A stretch of DNA of 38,042 bases from a bacterium (GTDB lineage Bacteria; UBP15; UBA6099; DSWB01): positions 1 to 38,042 of the forward strand of contig JAGUYV010000085.1 in assembly GCA_020061125.1 (NCBI GenBank), read 5' to 3'. A program made the translations under genes and the position numbers. Positions 22,154 to 30,867 of the stretch are shown piece after piece; the stretch's first letter is position 1; each line of letters opens with the position of its first letter. The notes under the pieces were generated by a model, which saw nothing but the letters and a program-made list of their open reading frames with translations, was not told the DNA's origin and did no database searches.

Positions 22154-24736
22154 ATGAGACTCGATAAATTTACCATCAAATCCCAGGAGGCGCTGGGCGC
22201 GGCGCAATCCCTGGCTGCGGAGCGCGCTCACCAGCAAATAGAAAAAGATCATTTATTATTGGCCCTGCTTGACCAGGAGGACGGAATCGTGCGACCCCTG
22301 CTGCAAAAGCTTGAAGTCAACATTTCCGAACTCCGGTCCCGTGTGGCGGCCTTGGTGGATCAATTCCCGCAGGTGAGCGGCGCGGCTGTGGAGCCTTACA
22401 TTTCCGCGAATCTGAAAAAAGTGTTGGACGAAGCGCTCAAGCATGCCTCCCAGATGCGCGACGAGTTCGTGAGTTGCGAACATCTGCTTATGGCCATTGC
22501 GTCGGACAATTCCGGAGTGCTGCCTGCGGTTCTGAAGGAATTCCGGATTACGCAAGACACGGCGCTGGCCGCGCTGGCCAGCGTTCGCGGCAGTCAGCGC
22601 GTCACGGACCAGAACCCCGAGGACAAGTATCAGGCGCTGACCCGGTACTGCGTGGATCTCACGGACCTGGCCCGGCGCGGCAAGCTCGACCCGGTCATTG
22701 GCCGCGACGAGCAAATCAGGCGTGTGACCCAGGTTTTGAGCCGCCGCACAAAAAACAATCCTGTGCTGATCGGTGAACCCGGCACGGGCAAGACCGCCAT
22801 CGCCGAGGGGCTGGCGCGGCGCATTGTGGACGGCGATGTGCCCGAGGGCCTCAAGAGCAAGCGCGTGCTCGCGCTCGACATGGGCGCGCTCGTTGCGGGC
22901 GCCAAGTACCGCGGCGAGTTCGAGGATCGGCTCAAGGCCGTTCTCAAGGAAATCGAGGAAGCGCAGGGCGGGATCATTCTGTTCATAGACGAGATGCACA
23001 CCATCGTGGGCGCGGGCAAAGCCGAGGGGTCCATGGACGCGGGCAATATGCTCAAGCCGGCCCTTGCGCGCGGTGAGCTGCGGTGCATCGGCGCAACCAC
23101 CCTGGACGAGTACCGCAAACATGTGGAAAAGGACGCGGCCCTGGAGCGGCGCTTCCAGCCCGTGCTCGTGGACGAGCCGTCAGTCGAGGACACCATCTCG
23201 ATTCTTCGCGGTCTCAAGGAGCGCTACGAAGTGCACCACGGCGTACGCATCAAGGACAGCGCCATCGTGGCCGCAGCCGTGTTGTCGAACCGCTACATCG
23301 CGGACCGGTTCCTGCCGGATAAGGCCATTGACCTCATTGATGAAGCCGCCAGCAAACTGCGTATCGAGATAGATAGCATGCCCCGGGAGATAGACGATGT
23401 GGAGCGGCGCATGCGCCAGCTCGAGATCGAGCGCCAGGCGTTGAACAAGGAAAAAGACGCGGAGTCCCGCGACCGCCTGGAGCGTATCGAGAGTGAACTG
23501 GCCGGGTTGCGCGAAAAAGGCGGCGCCCTGCGCGCGCGATGGAGCAACGAGAAATCCATCATCGAGCAAATTCGCGCGGTCAAGGAGAATATGGACCGCG
23601 CGCGCACCGAGGCCGAGAGCGCCGAGCGCGCGGGCGACCTGCAGCGCGTGGCCGAGTTGCGCTATGGCTCACTGGCCGGCTTGGAGCGCGAACTCCAGGA
23701 ATTGAATGAACGCCTGGCTTCCCTGCAACAGGAATCCTCCATGCTCAAGGAAGAAGTGGACGACGAGGATGTGGCCGAAGTGGTGAGCCGATGGACCGGG
23801 ATTCCGGTGTCCCGCATGCTCGAAAGCGAGACGCAGAAACTGCTGCGTATGGAGTCCGCGCTGTCGGAGCGCGTGGTGGGGCAGCAGGCCGCGCTCGAGG
23901 CCGTGAGCAACAGTGTGCGCCGCGCGCGCGCGGGCCTGCAGGACCCCGCGCGCCCCATCGGCAGCTTCATTTTCCTTGGCCCCACGGGCGTGGGCAAAAC
24001 CGAGACCGCGCGCGCCCTGGCCGAATTCCTGTTCGATGACGAGCGCGCCATGATCCGGCTGGACATGAGCGAGTACATGGAAAAGCACAGCGTGAGCCGT
24101 CTCATTGGCGCGCCCCCGGGTTATGTGGGTTACGACCAGGGCGGGGCGCTCACCGAAGCCGTGCGCCGCAGGCCTTATTCCGTGCTGCTGTTCGATGAAA
24201 TTGAAAAAGCGCACCCGGATGTGTTCAACGCGCTGTTGCAGATTCTGGACGACGGGCGGCTCACCGACGGGCAGGGCCGCACCGTGGATTTCAAGAACAC
24301 CATCATCATCATGACCAGCAACATCGGGACGCAGTATCTGGAGCAACCGGACAACGGAGGCGAGGCTGTGCGCGAGCACATGATAGATGCGCTCAAACGC
24401 GCGTTCCGGCCCGAGTTCATCAACCGCATTGACGACATCGTGGTGTTCAACCGTCTGGGGCGTGAGGATCTGCGCCGCATCGTTGATCTGCAACTGGACC
24501 TGCTTCGCAAGCGGCTGCAGGAGCGCAAGATCACGCTCACGGCCACGGACGCGGCGCGAGACCTGCTGGCCGATCAGGGCTATGACCCGGTGTACGGTGC
24601 GCGGCCGCTCAAGCGGCTCATCCAGCGCGAGGTGCAGGACCCGCTGGCCGTGCGCCTGCTCTCCGGCGAGTTCCCCGAGGGCAGCACATTGACCGTGGAC
24701 GCGCGCGGCGTCAAGATCGTGTTCGATGCGAATTAG
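22154..24736 (+). CDS. clpB: ClpB disaggregase
   Basis: ClpB is a hexameric AAA+ chaperone that, with DnaK, extracts proteins from aggregates. The 860-residue product contains the N-domain ([17 protein letters not shown]), NBD1 with GEPGTGKTA near residues 207-214 and [22 protein letters not shown], the M-domain coiled coil (about 410-525), and NBD2 with GPTGVGKTE near 609-617. Motifs FIDEMHT and [13 protein letters not shown] are the Walker B elements. ATG 22154 follows a GGGAGG site; a TTG 21 bp earlier is in frame but unlikely. No dnaK or grpE is nearby. Expression should be heat-inducible, but the regulator cannot be named from this sequence. Confidence 0.97.
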   Translation: MRLDKFTIKSQEALGAAQSLAAERAHQQIEKDHLLLALLDQEDGIVRPLLQKLEVNISELRSRVAALVDQFPQVSGAAVEPYISANLKKVLDEALKHASQMRDEFVSCEHLLMAIASDNSGVLPAVLKEFRITQDTALAALASVRGSQRVTDQNPEDKYQALTRYCVDLTDLARRGKLDPVIGRDEQIRRVTQVLSRRTKNNPVLIGEPGTGKTAIAEGLARRIVDGDVPEGLKSKRVLALDMGALVAGAKYRGEFEDRLKAVLKEIEEAQGGIILFIDEMHTIVGAGKAEGSMDAGNMLKPALARGELRCIGATTLDEYRKHVEKDAALERRFQPVLVDEPSVEDTISILRGLKERYEVHHGVRIKDSAIVAAAVLSNRYIADRFLPDKAIDLIDEAASKLRIEIDSMPREIDDVERRMRQLEIERQALNKEKDAESRDRLERIESELAGLREKGGALRARWSNEKSIIEQIRAVKENMDRARTEAESAERAGDLQRVAELRYGSLAGLERELQELNERLASLQQESSMLKEEVDDEDVAEVVSRWTGIPVSRMLESETQKLLRMESALSERVVGQQAALEAVSNSVRRARAGLQDPARPIGSFIFLGPTGVGKTETARALAEFLFDDERAMIRLDMSEYMEKHSVSRLIGAPPGYVGYDQGGALTEAVRRRPYSVLLFDEIEKAHPDVFNALLQILDDGRLTDGQGRTVDFKNTIIIMTSNIGTQYLEQPDNGGEAVREHMIDALKRAFRPEFINRIDDIVVFNRLGREDLRRIVDLQLDLLRKRLQERKITLTATDAARDLLADQGYDPVYGARPLKRLIQREVQDPLAVRLLSGEFPEGSTLTVDARGVKIVFDAN

Positions 24737-24769
24737 ATAGGTTGTTTTTCAAGATGGCAATCACGCAAA

Positions 24770-25753
24770 CTATGACACCTTGCGCGCGTACGCCAGCAGC
24801 TTGTATCCGAGCATGTTGTCCATGATGAAGTCCTCGAATTTGCGCCGCAGGTCGTCGGGCAGATCCAGGTCGTCGCCCCCGCGCTCGTCGTAATAGGGGT
24901 TTTTGTAGTTGAGGTAGGTGAGGATTTCCTGCACCTGATGAAGATGGGTTTCGGCGCGCACGACCTCGAATCCGGTCTGATCGAGCAGCGCGGACAGGGT
25001 GCGGATGTCGAAGTACCACAAGTGGTTGCGCCCTCCGAAGCAGGAGCAGTGGGAGCGCATGACGCGCGCGGACAGGGCGTCGCGGTTCGGCACCAGAATG
25101 GCGAGCACGCCGCCGGGCTTGAGCACTTGCGCGCATTGCTCAATTACATCGCGCGGGTCGGACACATGTTCGAGCACTTCCCAGAGGGTCACCACATCAA
25201 ATGATTCGGGGGAAAAATCCGCCTGATCCAGAAGCTGGGGCCGCACATCCAGGCCGTACGCCTCCACGGCGTGTTTCACGGCCTTGCGGTTCAGTTCCAG
25301 GCCCACGGTGTCCCACCCGCGCTGTTTGGCGATTTTCAGGAACAGGGCGATGGAGCAGCCCACATCGAGCACGCGACGGCCCGGTGTGAGTTCCTCCAGC
25401 TCCTCGCAGGCGCGCGTGAATTTGCTGATGTCGTATTCCTGCTCGCCCTGGCTCAACAGAACATCCACCCAGTAATCGAGCGAAGCGTTCATTTCATAGG
25501 ATTCGAGCAGCTTTTCAGTGGCGCACTGGGGGTTTACATACACCAGGCCGCACTCGCGGCAGCGCACGAAGGTGAACCCTTCCTTGGTGAAAACCGTTTC
25601 CGAATGGTCCGCCCGGCACACCGCGCAATCCACGGGCCGGTGCAGTTCCTTTTTGAGCATGCCGCATTCGTCCTGCAGCAGCTTGAGTTCCTTTTCCACC
25701 AGTTCCCAGTATTTGTGCCGGCCCGTGGACGCGGCGAAATCTTTTGTGGACAT
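24770..25753 (-). CDS. Class I SAM-dependent methyltransferase with N-terminal zinc ribbon
   Basis: The 327-residue product starts with a helical stretch, then a zinc ribbon made of CAVC (near residues 42-45) and CREC (near 63-66), followed by a class I methyltransferase domain (motif I VLDVGCSIALFLK near 125-137, LWEVLEHV, LKPGGVLAILVPN). This architecture is often found in enzymes that modify sugars or lipids in surface polysaccharide pathways. It is convergent with clpB across 33 bp. ATG 25753 has a GGGAGC site about 9 bp upstream; the longer frame upstream is basic and low-complexity, so it is rejected. Substrate unknown. Confidence 0.82.
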   Translation of the reverse strand: MSTKDFAASTGRHKYWELVEKELKLLQDECGMLKKELHRPVDCAVCRADHSETVFTKEGFTFVRCRECGLVYVNPQCATEKLLESYEMNASLDYWVDVLLSQGEQEYDISKFTRACEELEELTPGRRVLDVGCSIALFLKIAKQRGWDTVGLELNRKAVKHAVEAYGLDVRPQLLDQADFSPESFDVVTLWEVLEHVSDPRDVIEQCAQVLKPGGVLAILVPNRDALSARVMRSHCSCFGGRNHLWYFDIRTLSALLDQTGFEVVRAETHLHQVQEILTYLNYKNPYYDERGGDDLDLPDDLRRKFEDFIMDNMLGYKLLAYARKVS

Positions 25754-25810
25754 GTGAGCGGCTCCCTTGATTTGTTGTTGGTTCCGATGCCGTGATGCAG
25801 TGCGAAAGGA

Positions 25811-25899
25811 CACCGCGGAGACGAGGAGACGCGGAGGAAGATTTTTTATGCGCGGCCCGCGGCCGCGCACCCTGTGGCTCTCCGTGGCCTCTGTGGTTA
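25811..25899. repeat. Imperfect inverted-repeat element with central GC palindrome
   Basis: The left arm (ACCGCGGAGACGAGGAG...GCGGAGG) and the reverse complement of the right arm (ACCACAGAGGCCACGGAG...) match at roughly two thirds of positions. At the centre GCGCGGCC-CGC-GGCCGCGC (25850-25868) is a perfect 8-bp palindrome. Similar 'CACAGAGG' arms are, from memory, common dispersed intergenic repeats in several bacterial phyla. No transposase is present. Confidence 0.55.
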
Positions 25900-26046
25900 C
25901 CCTTGTCTTGCGCCTCCGCCTTTCCTGCTTGCCTCGCGCTTGCTGTAGAAAATTATTGCCTTGAACGCGCCATAACTCAACCGCCGCGCCAATTCCATCC
26001 CGCCTGCGGGTTGCGCGCCTGAAACTTTTTTTCACTTAACCGGGTT

Positions 26047-26078
26047 TTCACAATGATCGGGATAGTGATACACTATCC
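26047..26078 (+). promoter_or_regulatory. Ferritin promoter overlapped by a perfect palindromic operator
   Basis: TTCACA (26047-26052), a 16-bp spacer and TACACT (26069-26074) preceded by TGA form the promoter. GGATAGTG-ATA-CACTATCC (26060-26078) is a perfect 8-3-8 inverted repeat that covers the -10. It does not match a Fur, PerR or OxyR consensus that I know. Confidence 0.65.
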
Positions 26079-26119
26079 ACAAGTGATTCAATGCATTCAC
26101 GGGTCGGGAGGAATATGTC

Positions 26120-26638
26120 ATGCTTTGCAAACCCCTTGAAAAAGCGCTTAATGAACAAATCAAAAACGAGCTTTATTCGAGTTATCTGTATCTTGCCATG
26201 TCGTCGTGGTTCAGCGCCAACGACTTAAAAGGCATGGCGCAATGGATGCTCATACAGGCCAAAGAAGAAGATCTGCACGCCATGAAGTTTTTCGATTATG
26301 TGCTGGAACATGGCAACCGCGTGGATCTCAAGGCTCTGGACCAGCCGCCCAGCGAGTTCAAATCCCCGCTGGACATCTTCGAGCAGGCATACCGGCACGA
26401 GCAGAAGGTGACCAAGAACATCCGGGACCTGGTCTCGCTTGCGCGTGAGCACAACGATCACGCCACCGAGTCGTTCCTGGCCTGGTATTCGCTGGAGCAG
26501 GTCGAGGAAGAAGCCAGCGCGGACGATGTGGTGCAGCAGCTCAAGCTGGTTGGGGACAAGGGAAACGGGCTGCTCATGCTCGACCGGCTGCTCGGCCAGA
26601 GAGTGTTTGTTCCGCCCGCTGCCGAGGGCGCAGCATAA
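26120..26638 (+). CDS. ftnA: Ferritin, FtnA-type
   Basis: The 172-residue product has the four-helix-bundle ferritin pattern: LNEQIKNELYSSYLYLAMSSWF with the A-helix Glu, LKGMAQWMLIQAKEEDLHAMKFFDYV with the ExxH of the ferroxidase centre, and HNDHATESFLAWYSLEQVEEEASA. Length fits non-haem FtnA (about 165-175). A strong GGGAGGAA site precedes the ATG. It stores iron and protects against reactive oxygen. It heads a run with an MBL hydrolase (45 bp), rubredoxin and an erythrin gene; all four share orientation and read as an iron/oxidative-stress set. A palindromic operator covers its promoter. Confidence 0.93.
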   Translation: MLCKPLEKALNEQIKNELYSSYLYLAMSSWFSANDLKGMAQWMLIQAKEEDLHAMKFFDYVLEHGNRVDLKALDQPPSEFKSPLDIFEQAYRHEQKVTKNIRDLVSLAREHNDHATESFLAWYSLEQVEEEASADDVVQQLKLVGDKGNGLLMLDRLLGQRVFVPPAAEGAA

Positions 26639-26683
26639 CCGGCCGCGTTCGCGCCGCCGCCATTCCGCCGAAAGGATCCGCCG

Positions 26684-27547
26684 ATGAAAGCTACCTTCTG
26701 GGGCGTAAGAGGCTCTATCCCTGTATCCGGCAAGAAGTATGTCAAGTACGGCGGCAGCACATTATGCACCGAGGTGCGCCTGGACAGCGGCGAACTTCTC
26801 ATCCTTGACGCGGGCACGGGCATTCGCCCCCTGGGCGTGAAGCTCATGAAGGAAAACCGGGTTCTTCACATGCACTTGCTGTTGAGCCACGGACACATGG
26901 ACCATGTGCAGGGTTTTCCATTCTTTGCTCCGGCATACATCCACAAAAACGATATCACCATATACGGCTGCCCCCAGGTGCCGGGACGCACTGTGGCGGA
27001 TTTCCTGTCCCGCCAGATGGGCGATGTCTATTTTCCCGTGGAATTCGACGGGCTGCCCGCAAGGCGCGAATATGTGAACCACTGCGCCATTTGCGGAAAT
27101 AGCGACAGCATCAAGATTGGCAAAGCCAGAATTTTCTCGATCGGCAACAACCACCCCGGCGGATCCATCTCGTACAAAATCGTCGAAAAAAAGAAATCAT
27201 TCATTTATATGACGGACAATGAACTGGGCAGCGCCGCGCCCGACGCCACCTCTATGGAGACCTTTGCGGAGTTCTGCAAGCACGCCGACATTCTGGTTCA
27301 CGACGCGCAGTACACGCCCAGGGAATACGCCACACGGACCAAAGGGTGGGGCCATTCCACTTACGAGCAATGCGCGCGCCTCGCGGCCATGGCCCAAGTC
27401 AAGACATTGGTTCTTTTCCACCACGACCCCGAGCACGACGACCGCGCCGTGGACGCCATGCTGGACAAAACCCGCATTCTGCTCAAGAAATTGGGAAGCC
27501 GCGCGCACTGCGTGTCCGCGCGTGAAGGCATGTCCCTCACACTCTGA
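26684..27547 (+). CDS. MBL-fold metal-dependent hydrolase (paralogue)
   Basis: The 287-residue product shares the FWGVRGSIP start with 5742-6692 and carries SHGHMDHVQ near residues 67-75, MTDNEL as the acidic-ligand region, and FHHDP near 245. It lacks the acidic insertion of its paralogue. A GAAAGGATC site precedes ATG 26684. It lies between ferritin and rubredoxin on the same strand. It is not a flavodiiron oxygen reductase, since no flavodoxin domain follows and the di-iron ligands would differ. The substrate is unknown; the neighbourhood suggests a role in stress, but the gene may only be co-located. Confidence 0.82.
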   Translation: MKATFWGVRGSIPVSGKKYVKYGGSTLCTEVRLDSGELLILDAGTGIRPLGVKLMKENRVLHMHLLLSHGHMDHVQGFPFFAPAYIHKNDITIYGCPQVPGRTVADFLSRQMGDVYFPVEFDGLPARREYVNHCAICGNSDSIKIGKARIFSIGNNHPGGSISYKIVEKKKSFIYMTDNELGSAAPDATSMETFAEFCKHADILVHDAQYTPREYATRTKGWGHSTYEQCARLAAMAQVKTLVLFHHDPEHDDRAVDAMLDKTRILLKKLGSRAHCVSAREGMSLTL

Positions 27548-27597
27548 ACATTTTCAGCTATCAAGGAACCCCGCGCTTGCGCAGAGGGTTTGATTCT

Positions 27598-27615
27598 GCG
27601 GCCCCCGCGGGCCGC
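27598..27615 (+). repeat. GC palindrome between MBL gene and rubredoxin
   Basis: GCGGCCC (27598-27604), a 4-nt loop and GGGCCGC (27609-27615) form a perfect hairpin without a T-run. It may protect or attenuate the message, or belong to a family of similar GC palindromes in other gaps of this window. Confidence 0.4.
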
Positions 27616-27660
27616 GCTCCCATCGGGGACAAAACACAGAAAACGGAGGCTTGAAAAACC

Positions 27661-27819
27661 ATGAGCAAGTACGAATGTCAGGCATGCGGCTACATCTACG
27701 ATCCCGCCAAGGGCGACCCGGACAGCGGCATCGCCCCCGGCACCGCGTTCGAAGATCTGCCCGATGACTGGGTCTGTCCCGTGTGCGGCGCGTCCAAGGA
27801 CGATTTCGAGAAGGTCTGA
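27661..27819 (+). CDS. Rubredoxin
   Basis: The 52-residue product is an intact rubredoxin: CxxC at Cys6/Cys9 ([11 protein letters not shown]) and CxxC at Cys39/Cys42 ([14 protein letters not shown]) bind one iron. The electron carrier passes electrons to rubrerythrin-type peroxidases or oxygen reductases in anaerobes. A GGAGG site lies 11 bp before ATG 27661. It sits 44 bp before the erythrin gene, so the two are likely partners. Confidence 0.97.
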   Translation: MSKYECQACGYIYDPAKGDPDSGIAPGTAFEDLPDDWVCPVCGASKDDFEKV

Positions 27820-27863
27820 CACAACAGCCAGAACAACGAAACATTCGCACGGAGGTACGCATC

Positions 27864-28358
27864 ATGACCACGGGAGCCAGCTTGAGCGCTCTTCAACAGG
27901 CGCTCGAATTCGAGAAGAACGGCAAACAGTACTACACCGAGGCCGCGGCCAAAGCCCAGGACCCGGCCACGCAGGCGCTGTTCAACATGCTCGTCGAGGA
28001 AGAGCAGAACCATCTCAATTATCTGCTCAATCTCTATGAGTACCTCAAAGCCAACGACAAATGGCCCGAGAAGATCACCATCGAACTGGATAAGGATTTC
28101 GATCAGATTTTCGCAACGGCCCGCGAACAGATTGACACCAACATCAAGGTGTCAACGGACCAGATGGAAGCCATGCGCCACGCCGTGGACATGGAGAACA
28201 AGGGCAAGGCCATGTACCTGGATCTTGCCGCAAAAGCCCTGGACCCCCTGGAACGGGAGCTGTTCGAGCTTCTCGCCGACTGGGAAAAGGGCCATGCCGC
28301 GTATTGCGAGGATTACTACAACTTCTACACGGATCACGGCATGTTCACCGAAGACTGA
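27864..28358 (+). CDS. Erythrin-type rubrerythrin (ferritin-like di-iron protein)
   Basis: The 164-residue product has two ferritin-like helix pairs: LEFEKNGKQYYTEAA with EEEQNHLNYL, and VDMENKGKAMYLDLA with LLADWEKGHAAYCEDYY. Each pair supplies the Glu and ExxH ligands of a di-iron site. There is no C-terminal rubredoxin-like domain, so it would need the separate rubredoxin encoded just upstream for electrons. Such proteins reduce peroxide in anaerobic or microaerobic bacteria. ATG 27864 follows a CGGAGGT site. A strong terminator follows the stop, ending the four-gene cluster. Confidence 0.88.
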   Translation: MTTGASLSALQQALEFEKNGKQYYTEAAAKAQDPATQALFNMLVEEEQNHLNYLLNLYEYLKANDKWPEKITIELDKDFDQIFATAREQIDTNIKVSTDQMEAMRHAVDMENKGKAMYLDLAAKALDPLERELFELLADWEKGHAAYCEDYYNFYTDHGMFTED

Positions 28359-28365
28359 TGCCGCG

Positions 28366-28400
28366 CGCGCCGGGCGCGGAAGCGCCCGGCGCGTTTCGTT
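28366..28400 (+). terminator. Strong terminator after erythrin gene
   Basis: CGCGCCGGGCGC (28366-28377), a GGAA loop and GCGCCCGGCGCG (28382-28393) form a perfect 12-bp stem followed by TTTCGTT. Confidence 0.88.
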
Positions 28401-28491
28401 CTCCACGCCGAAAATTTAATATTGTACAAAGCCGTAGAAGCATTGACTGTGTTTTTGTGTGCGCTCTTGGTGCTGATGTTGCTTTTTAGTT

Positions 28492-28665
28492 CGTCATTCC
28501 AACGAAGGTTGGAATCCATTGTCACGCCGTTAACAGCGCTTGCATAGAGGCAGTCAGTTTATTGAACCTCTTAAGCGTGGAATCCGGTTAATACGCATTA
28601 CCACATGACGCGCTTGATGAACCTTCTCGCCTGTGGATTCCAGCTAAATACATGCTGGAATGACG
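28492..28665. repeat. 174-bp nested inverted-repeat element (MITE-like)
   Basis: The ends are CGTCATTCCA (28492-28501) and its exact reverse complement TGGAATGACG (28656-28665). Each end is itself a hairpin: ATTCCAAC-GAAG-GTTGGAAT on the left, ATTCCAGC-N9-GCTGGAAT on the right. Inside, TGGAATCCA (28510-28518) and TGGATTCCA (28634-28642) are reverse complements. It resembles the dRS3-like/ATTCC-type dispersed repeats known from other bacteria, with no transposase. Confidence 0.75.
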
Positions 28666-28796
28666 CTCATAAAACGATTTTCAACGATAACAGCCACATA
28701 AACAGAAATGCCAATTCTCCAATATTTAGTGATTGTATGTTTGAGGAGCTTGCCCTGCAATTCTGGAACATTGCAGATCATTTCATGTGAACGCAG

Positions 28797-30206
28797 TCAC
28801 TTCTTTCCGGTCAGCCTGCGCAGCAGGCGCGCCGCCGGCGTGTCGTCAAGCTGCAGCGTGCGCTCGTTCAGCGGATAGAACAGGAATATGAAGAATCCGA
28901 TGAGCACAAAGACCCCGGTCACGGGGCCGAGCAGTTTCACGCCCATGTTGTTCTCCATAGAGTACCCGTATCTCTCGAACAGAAAACCCTGGATCAGGAA
29001 GGTGAAGGCAATGGCGTATTTTTGAAGGAACCCCTGCGCGCCGAAGAAAATGGCCTCGCGCCGCTTGCCGTAAAGCTTCTCGTCGTAGTCCGCGATGTCC
29101 GCGATGATCGGCAGGCCCATGCACATGATCACGGCCACGGGGAAGCCCGTCAGAAAGAACACCGCGTAGCCCCAGGTCAGAGGCAGCTTGAGCGACAGAC
29201 CCGCGAGGTTGAGATTCACCCAGTGGATCGGGATCCGGTCCAGTACGAACATGAAGGGCAGAATCAGCGCCATCATGCCGTTGCCGAGCGAGTACACGAA
29301 TTTCTTGGTGTATTTGTCCGCGAGTTTGAAAATGATCACGAACGAAATCACGATGGAGATCACGATGACGCCGAAGAGCAGGGGCAGGTAGCTCTCGGGC
29401 AGGCGCAGCAGCACGGTGATCACGAACATCAGCCCGTTCATGAGCGTCTGGAACCCGAGGAGCATGAACAGGGAACTGATCACGAAAATCAGAAACGCCT
29501 TGTTGGTGAAGGTCCACTTGAGGGCGTCCATGATGCTGTAATGATCCGCCTCGTGCTCGCCGCAGTATTTGGTCTCGGGCACGCCCAGGACCACGGCGTA
29601 AATGGACACGAAGCCCATGGCGGCGATGATGATGAACATTTGGGGATGCGCCCGGATTGGCTCGAAAAACGCAGGCAGGGCCATGACCACGCCCGTGCCC
29701 ACAAGAAGAAAGATCTGCATGAGCTGCGAGAGCAGAATGCGCTCCTCGCTGGTGCGCACGATCTCGCCCAGCAGCGCCAGATATGGGCAGAACACCAGCG
29801 TGATGCACAGCCAGAAAAATGTCTGGATGACAATCAGCCACAGAGCGGTTCCCAGGGTGTTGGGCGGAAACGGCGGGAACCACATGAGCAGGAAGAACGC
29901 GCACATGGGCAGGCCGCCGAACATGATGAACGGCATGCGGCGTCCCCAGCGCGTGCGCGTGCGGTCGCTGAAATATCCCACGATCGGCTCCAGAAACCCG
30001 TCCACGAACCGGCCGATGAACAGCGCCGTGCTCACGATGGAGATCTTCAGCAGCGGCGGATACTCCGGGTTGTCCTGTGAACAGTAGTAATAAGTCAGAA
30101 ACATTCCGAAGGACCACTGCAGCAACTGGCTGGACATGTTTCCCGAGGAATACAGGATGCCGCGCCACAGGGGTAGTTTCGGCAGGTTGGCCTTGCTCTG
30201 CGCCAT
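28797..30206 (-). CDS. GPH-family cation symporter (MFS-like)
   Basis: The 469-residue product is an MFS-type transporter of the glycoside-pentoside-hexuronide:cation symporter family, with a typical motif GYFSDRTRTRWGRRMPF near residues 68-84, about 12 membrane helices, and a mid loop before TFTNKAFLIFVISSLFML. The second half carries IADIADYDEKLYGKRREAIFFG, a family-typical cytoplasmic segment. Start is uncertain: ATG 30206 is conservative, while an in-frame TTG at 30230 would add 8 residues; a minus-strand TATAAT (complement of 30242-30247) lies upstream of both. Substrate (sugar, glycoside or other) is not predictable. Neighbouring genes give no sugar-catabolic context. Confidence 0.87.
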   Translation of the reverse strand: MAQSKANLPKLPLWRGILYSSGNMSSQLLQWSFGMFLTYYYCSQDNPEYPPLLKISIVSTALFIGRFVDGFLEPIVGYFSDRTRTRWGRRMPFIMFGGLPMCAFFLLMWFPPFPPNTLGTALWLIVIQTFFWLCITLVFCPYLALLGEIVRTSEERILLSQLMQIFLLVGTGVVMALPAFFEPIRAHPQMFIIIAAMGFVSIYAVVLGVPETKYCGEHEADHYSIMDALKWTFTNKAFLIFVISSLFMLLGFQTLMNGLMFVITVLLRLPESYLPLLFGVIVISIVISFVIIFKLADKYTKKFVYSLGNGMMALILPFMFVLDRIPIHWVNLNLAGLSLKLPLTWGYAVFFLTGFPVAVIMCMGLPIIADIADYDEKLYGKRREAIFFGAQGFLQKYAIAFTFLIQGFLFERYGYSMENNMGVKLLGPVTGVFVLIGFFIFLFYPLNERTLQLDDTPAARLLRRLTGKK

Positions 30207-30266
30207 GGATGGGACACCGCCTCTTGTCAAAAATATGAATCATTATAGCCGCAAACGCGCGCGGGG

Positions 30267-30275
30267 TGATACAAT
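30267..30275 (+). promoter_or_regulatory. Extended -10 element before DUF1232 gene
   Basis: TGATACAAT (TGn followed by TACAAT at 30270-30275) lies 35 bp upstream of ATG 30310; no good -35 box is visible. It is divergent from the TATAAT of the transporter gene. Confidence 0.55.
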
Positions 30276-30309
30276 AGCGCTGAAATCTCAAGGGAGGGAG
30301 ACCCGCCTT

Positions 30310-30822
30310 ATGTCTTCCGTGAACGATCGGCTGCGACAGTCTCTGAACGAATTCAATGAAAAGGCCGCCATGCGCCTCGCGGACCTTCTGGCGCGCGCCT
30401 CGGAAAAAGTGGACGAGGAAGAAGCCCGGGGAAATATCAAAAATGTGCTCAATGTGATTTCCGTGCTGCCCAGCATTCTGAACCTTGCCGTGAATCTGGT
30501 GTTCGACCCGCGCGTGCCGTTCATGAAGAAGTTTCAGATCGGCGTGATTGTGGCGTACATGATATCCCCCGGCGAAGCGCTCATTGACGCCCTGGCCGGG
30601 CCGGTGGCGTATCTGGACGACGCCGTGCTCACCCTGTACATCGTGTTCCTGGTGGCCCAGCTCATCGGCTCCCTGGGCGAGGATGTGATCCGCGACAACT
30701 GGATCGGCGACCCCGCGCACGCGGATGAACTGGTCAAAGCCGCCAAGGCCCTGGGCGGATTCCTGGGAACGCGCGTAACCGTGGATCAGGCGCGGGACAT
30801 GCTCCAGCCCGCGGCCGAATAG
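30310..30822 (+). CDS. DUF1232 (YkvA-like) membrane protein
   Basis: The 170-residue product has a charged N-terminal helix (residues 1-50) and then the DUF1232 core: VPFMKKFQIGVIVAYMISPGEALIDALAGPVAYLDDAVLTLYIVFLVAQLIGS, where YxISPxxxIxD and GYxDD-like patterns are characteristic. The hydrophobic segments could dip into or cross the membrane. ATG 30310 has a GGGAGGGAG site. The function of YkvA-type proteins is poorly defined. The gene is divergent from the transporter gene and 45 bp before an SDR gene on the same strand. Confidence 0.82.
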   Translation: MSSVNDRLRQSLNEFNEKAAMRLADLLARASEKVDEEEARGNIKNVLNVISVLPSILNLAVNLVFDPRVPFMKKFQIGVIVAYMISPGEALIDALAGPVAYLDDAVLTLYIVFLVAQLIGSLGEDVIRDNWIGDPAHADELVKAAKALGGFLGTRVTVDQARDMLQPAAE

Positions 30823-30867
30823 TCCCCGCGGCGCTATTCTCCGAGTATTTCATCAAAGGATGGCATC

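Larger units (their letters stand above)
25754..26119. other. Intergenic region with repeat element and ferritin promoter
   Basis: This 366-bp gap has no credible gene. It contains an imperfect inverted-repeat element (25811-25899) and, near its right end, the ferritin promoter and palindromic operator. Small open frames on both strands come from repetitive Ser/Leu/Arg-coding GC sequence and have no ribosome site. Confidence 0.7.
28359..28796. other. Intergenic region with terminator and nested inverted-repeat element
   Basis: This 438-bp gap holds the erythrin terminator and, from 28492 to 28665, an element bounded by inverted repeats. The rest is AT-richer than the flanks. No gene is credible; short open frames lack ribosome sites. 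Confidence 0.7.

Noticed and set aside
25754-26035. Upstream extension of the methyltransferase frame
   Set aside because: The added residues are low-complexity Arg/Ser-rich and coincide with a repeat element; ATG 25753 has a ribosome site.
26060-26078. Fur or PerR box at ferritin
   Set aside because: GGATAGTG/CACTATCC does not match the Fur or PerR consensus known to me.
26684-27547. Flavodiiron oxygen reductase
   Set aside because: MBL fold only; no flavodoxin domain and no sign of the flavodiiron ligand pattern.
28846-30720. 624-residue minus-strand frame overlapping the GPH transporter
   Set aside because: It is a frame-shifted shadow of the transporter gene; the product is His/Gln/Arg-rich with no family features.
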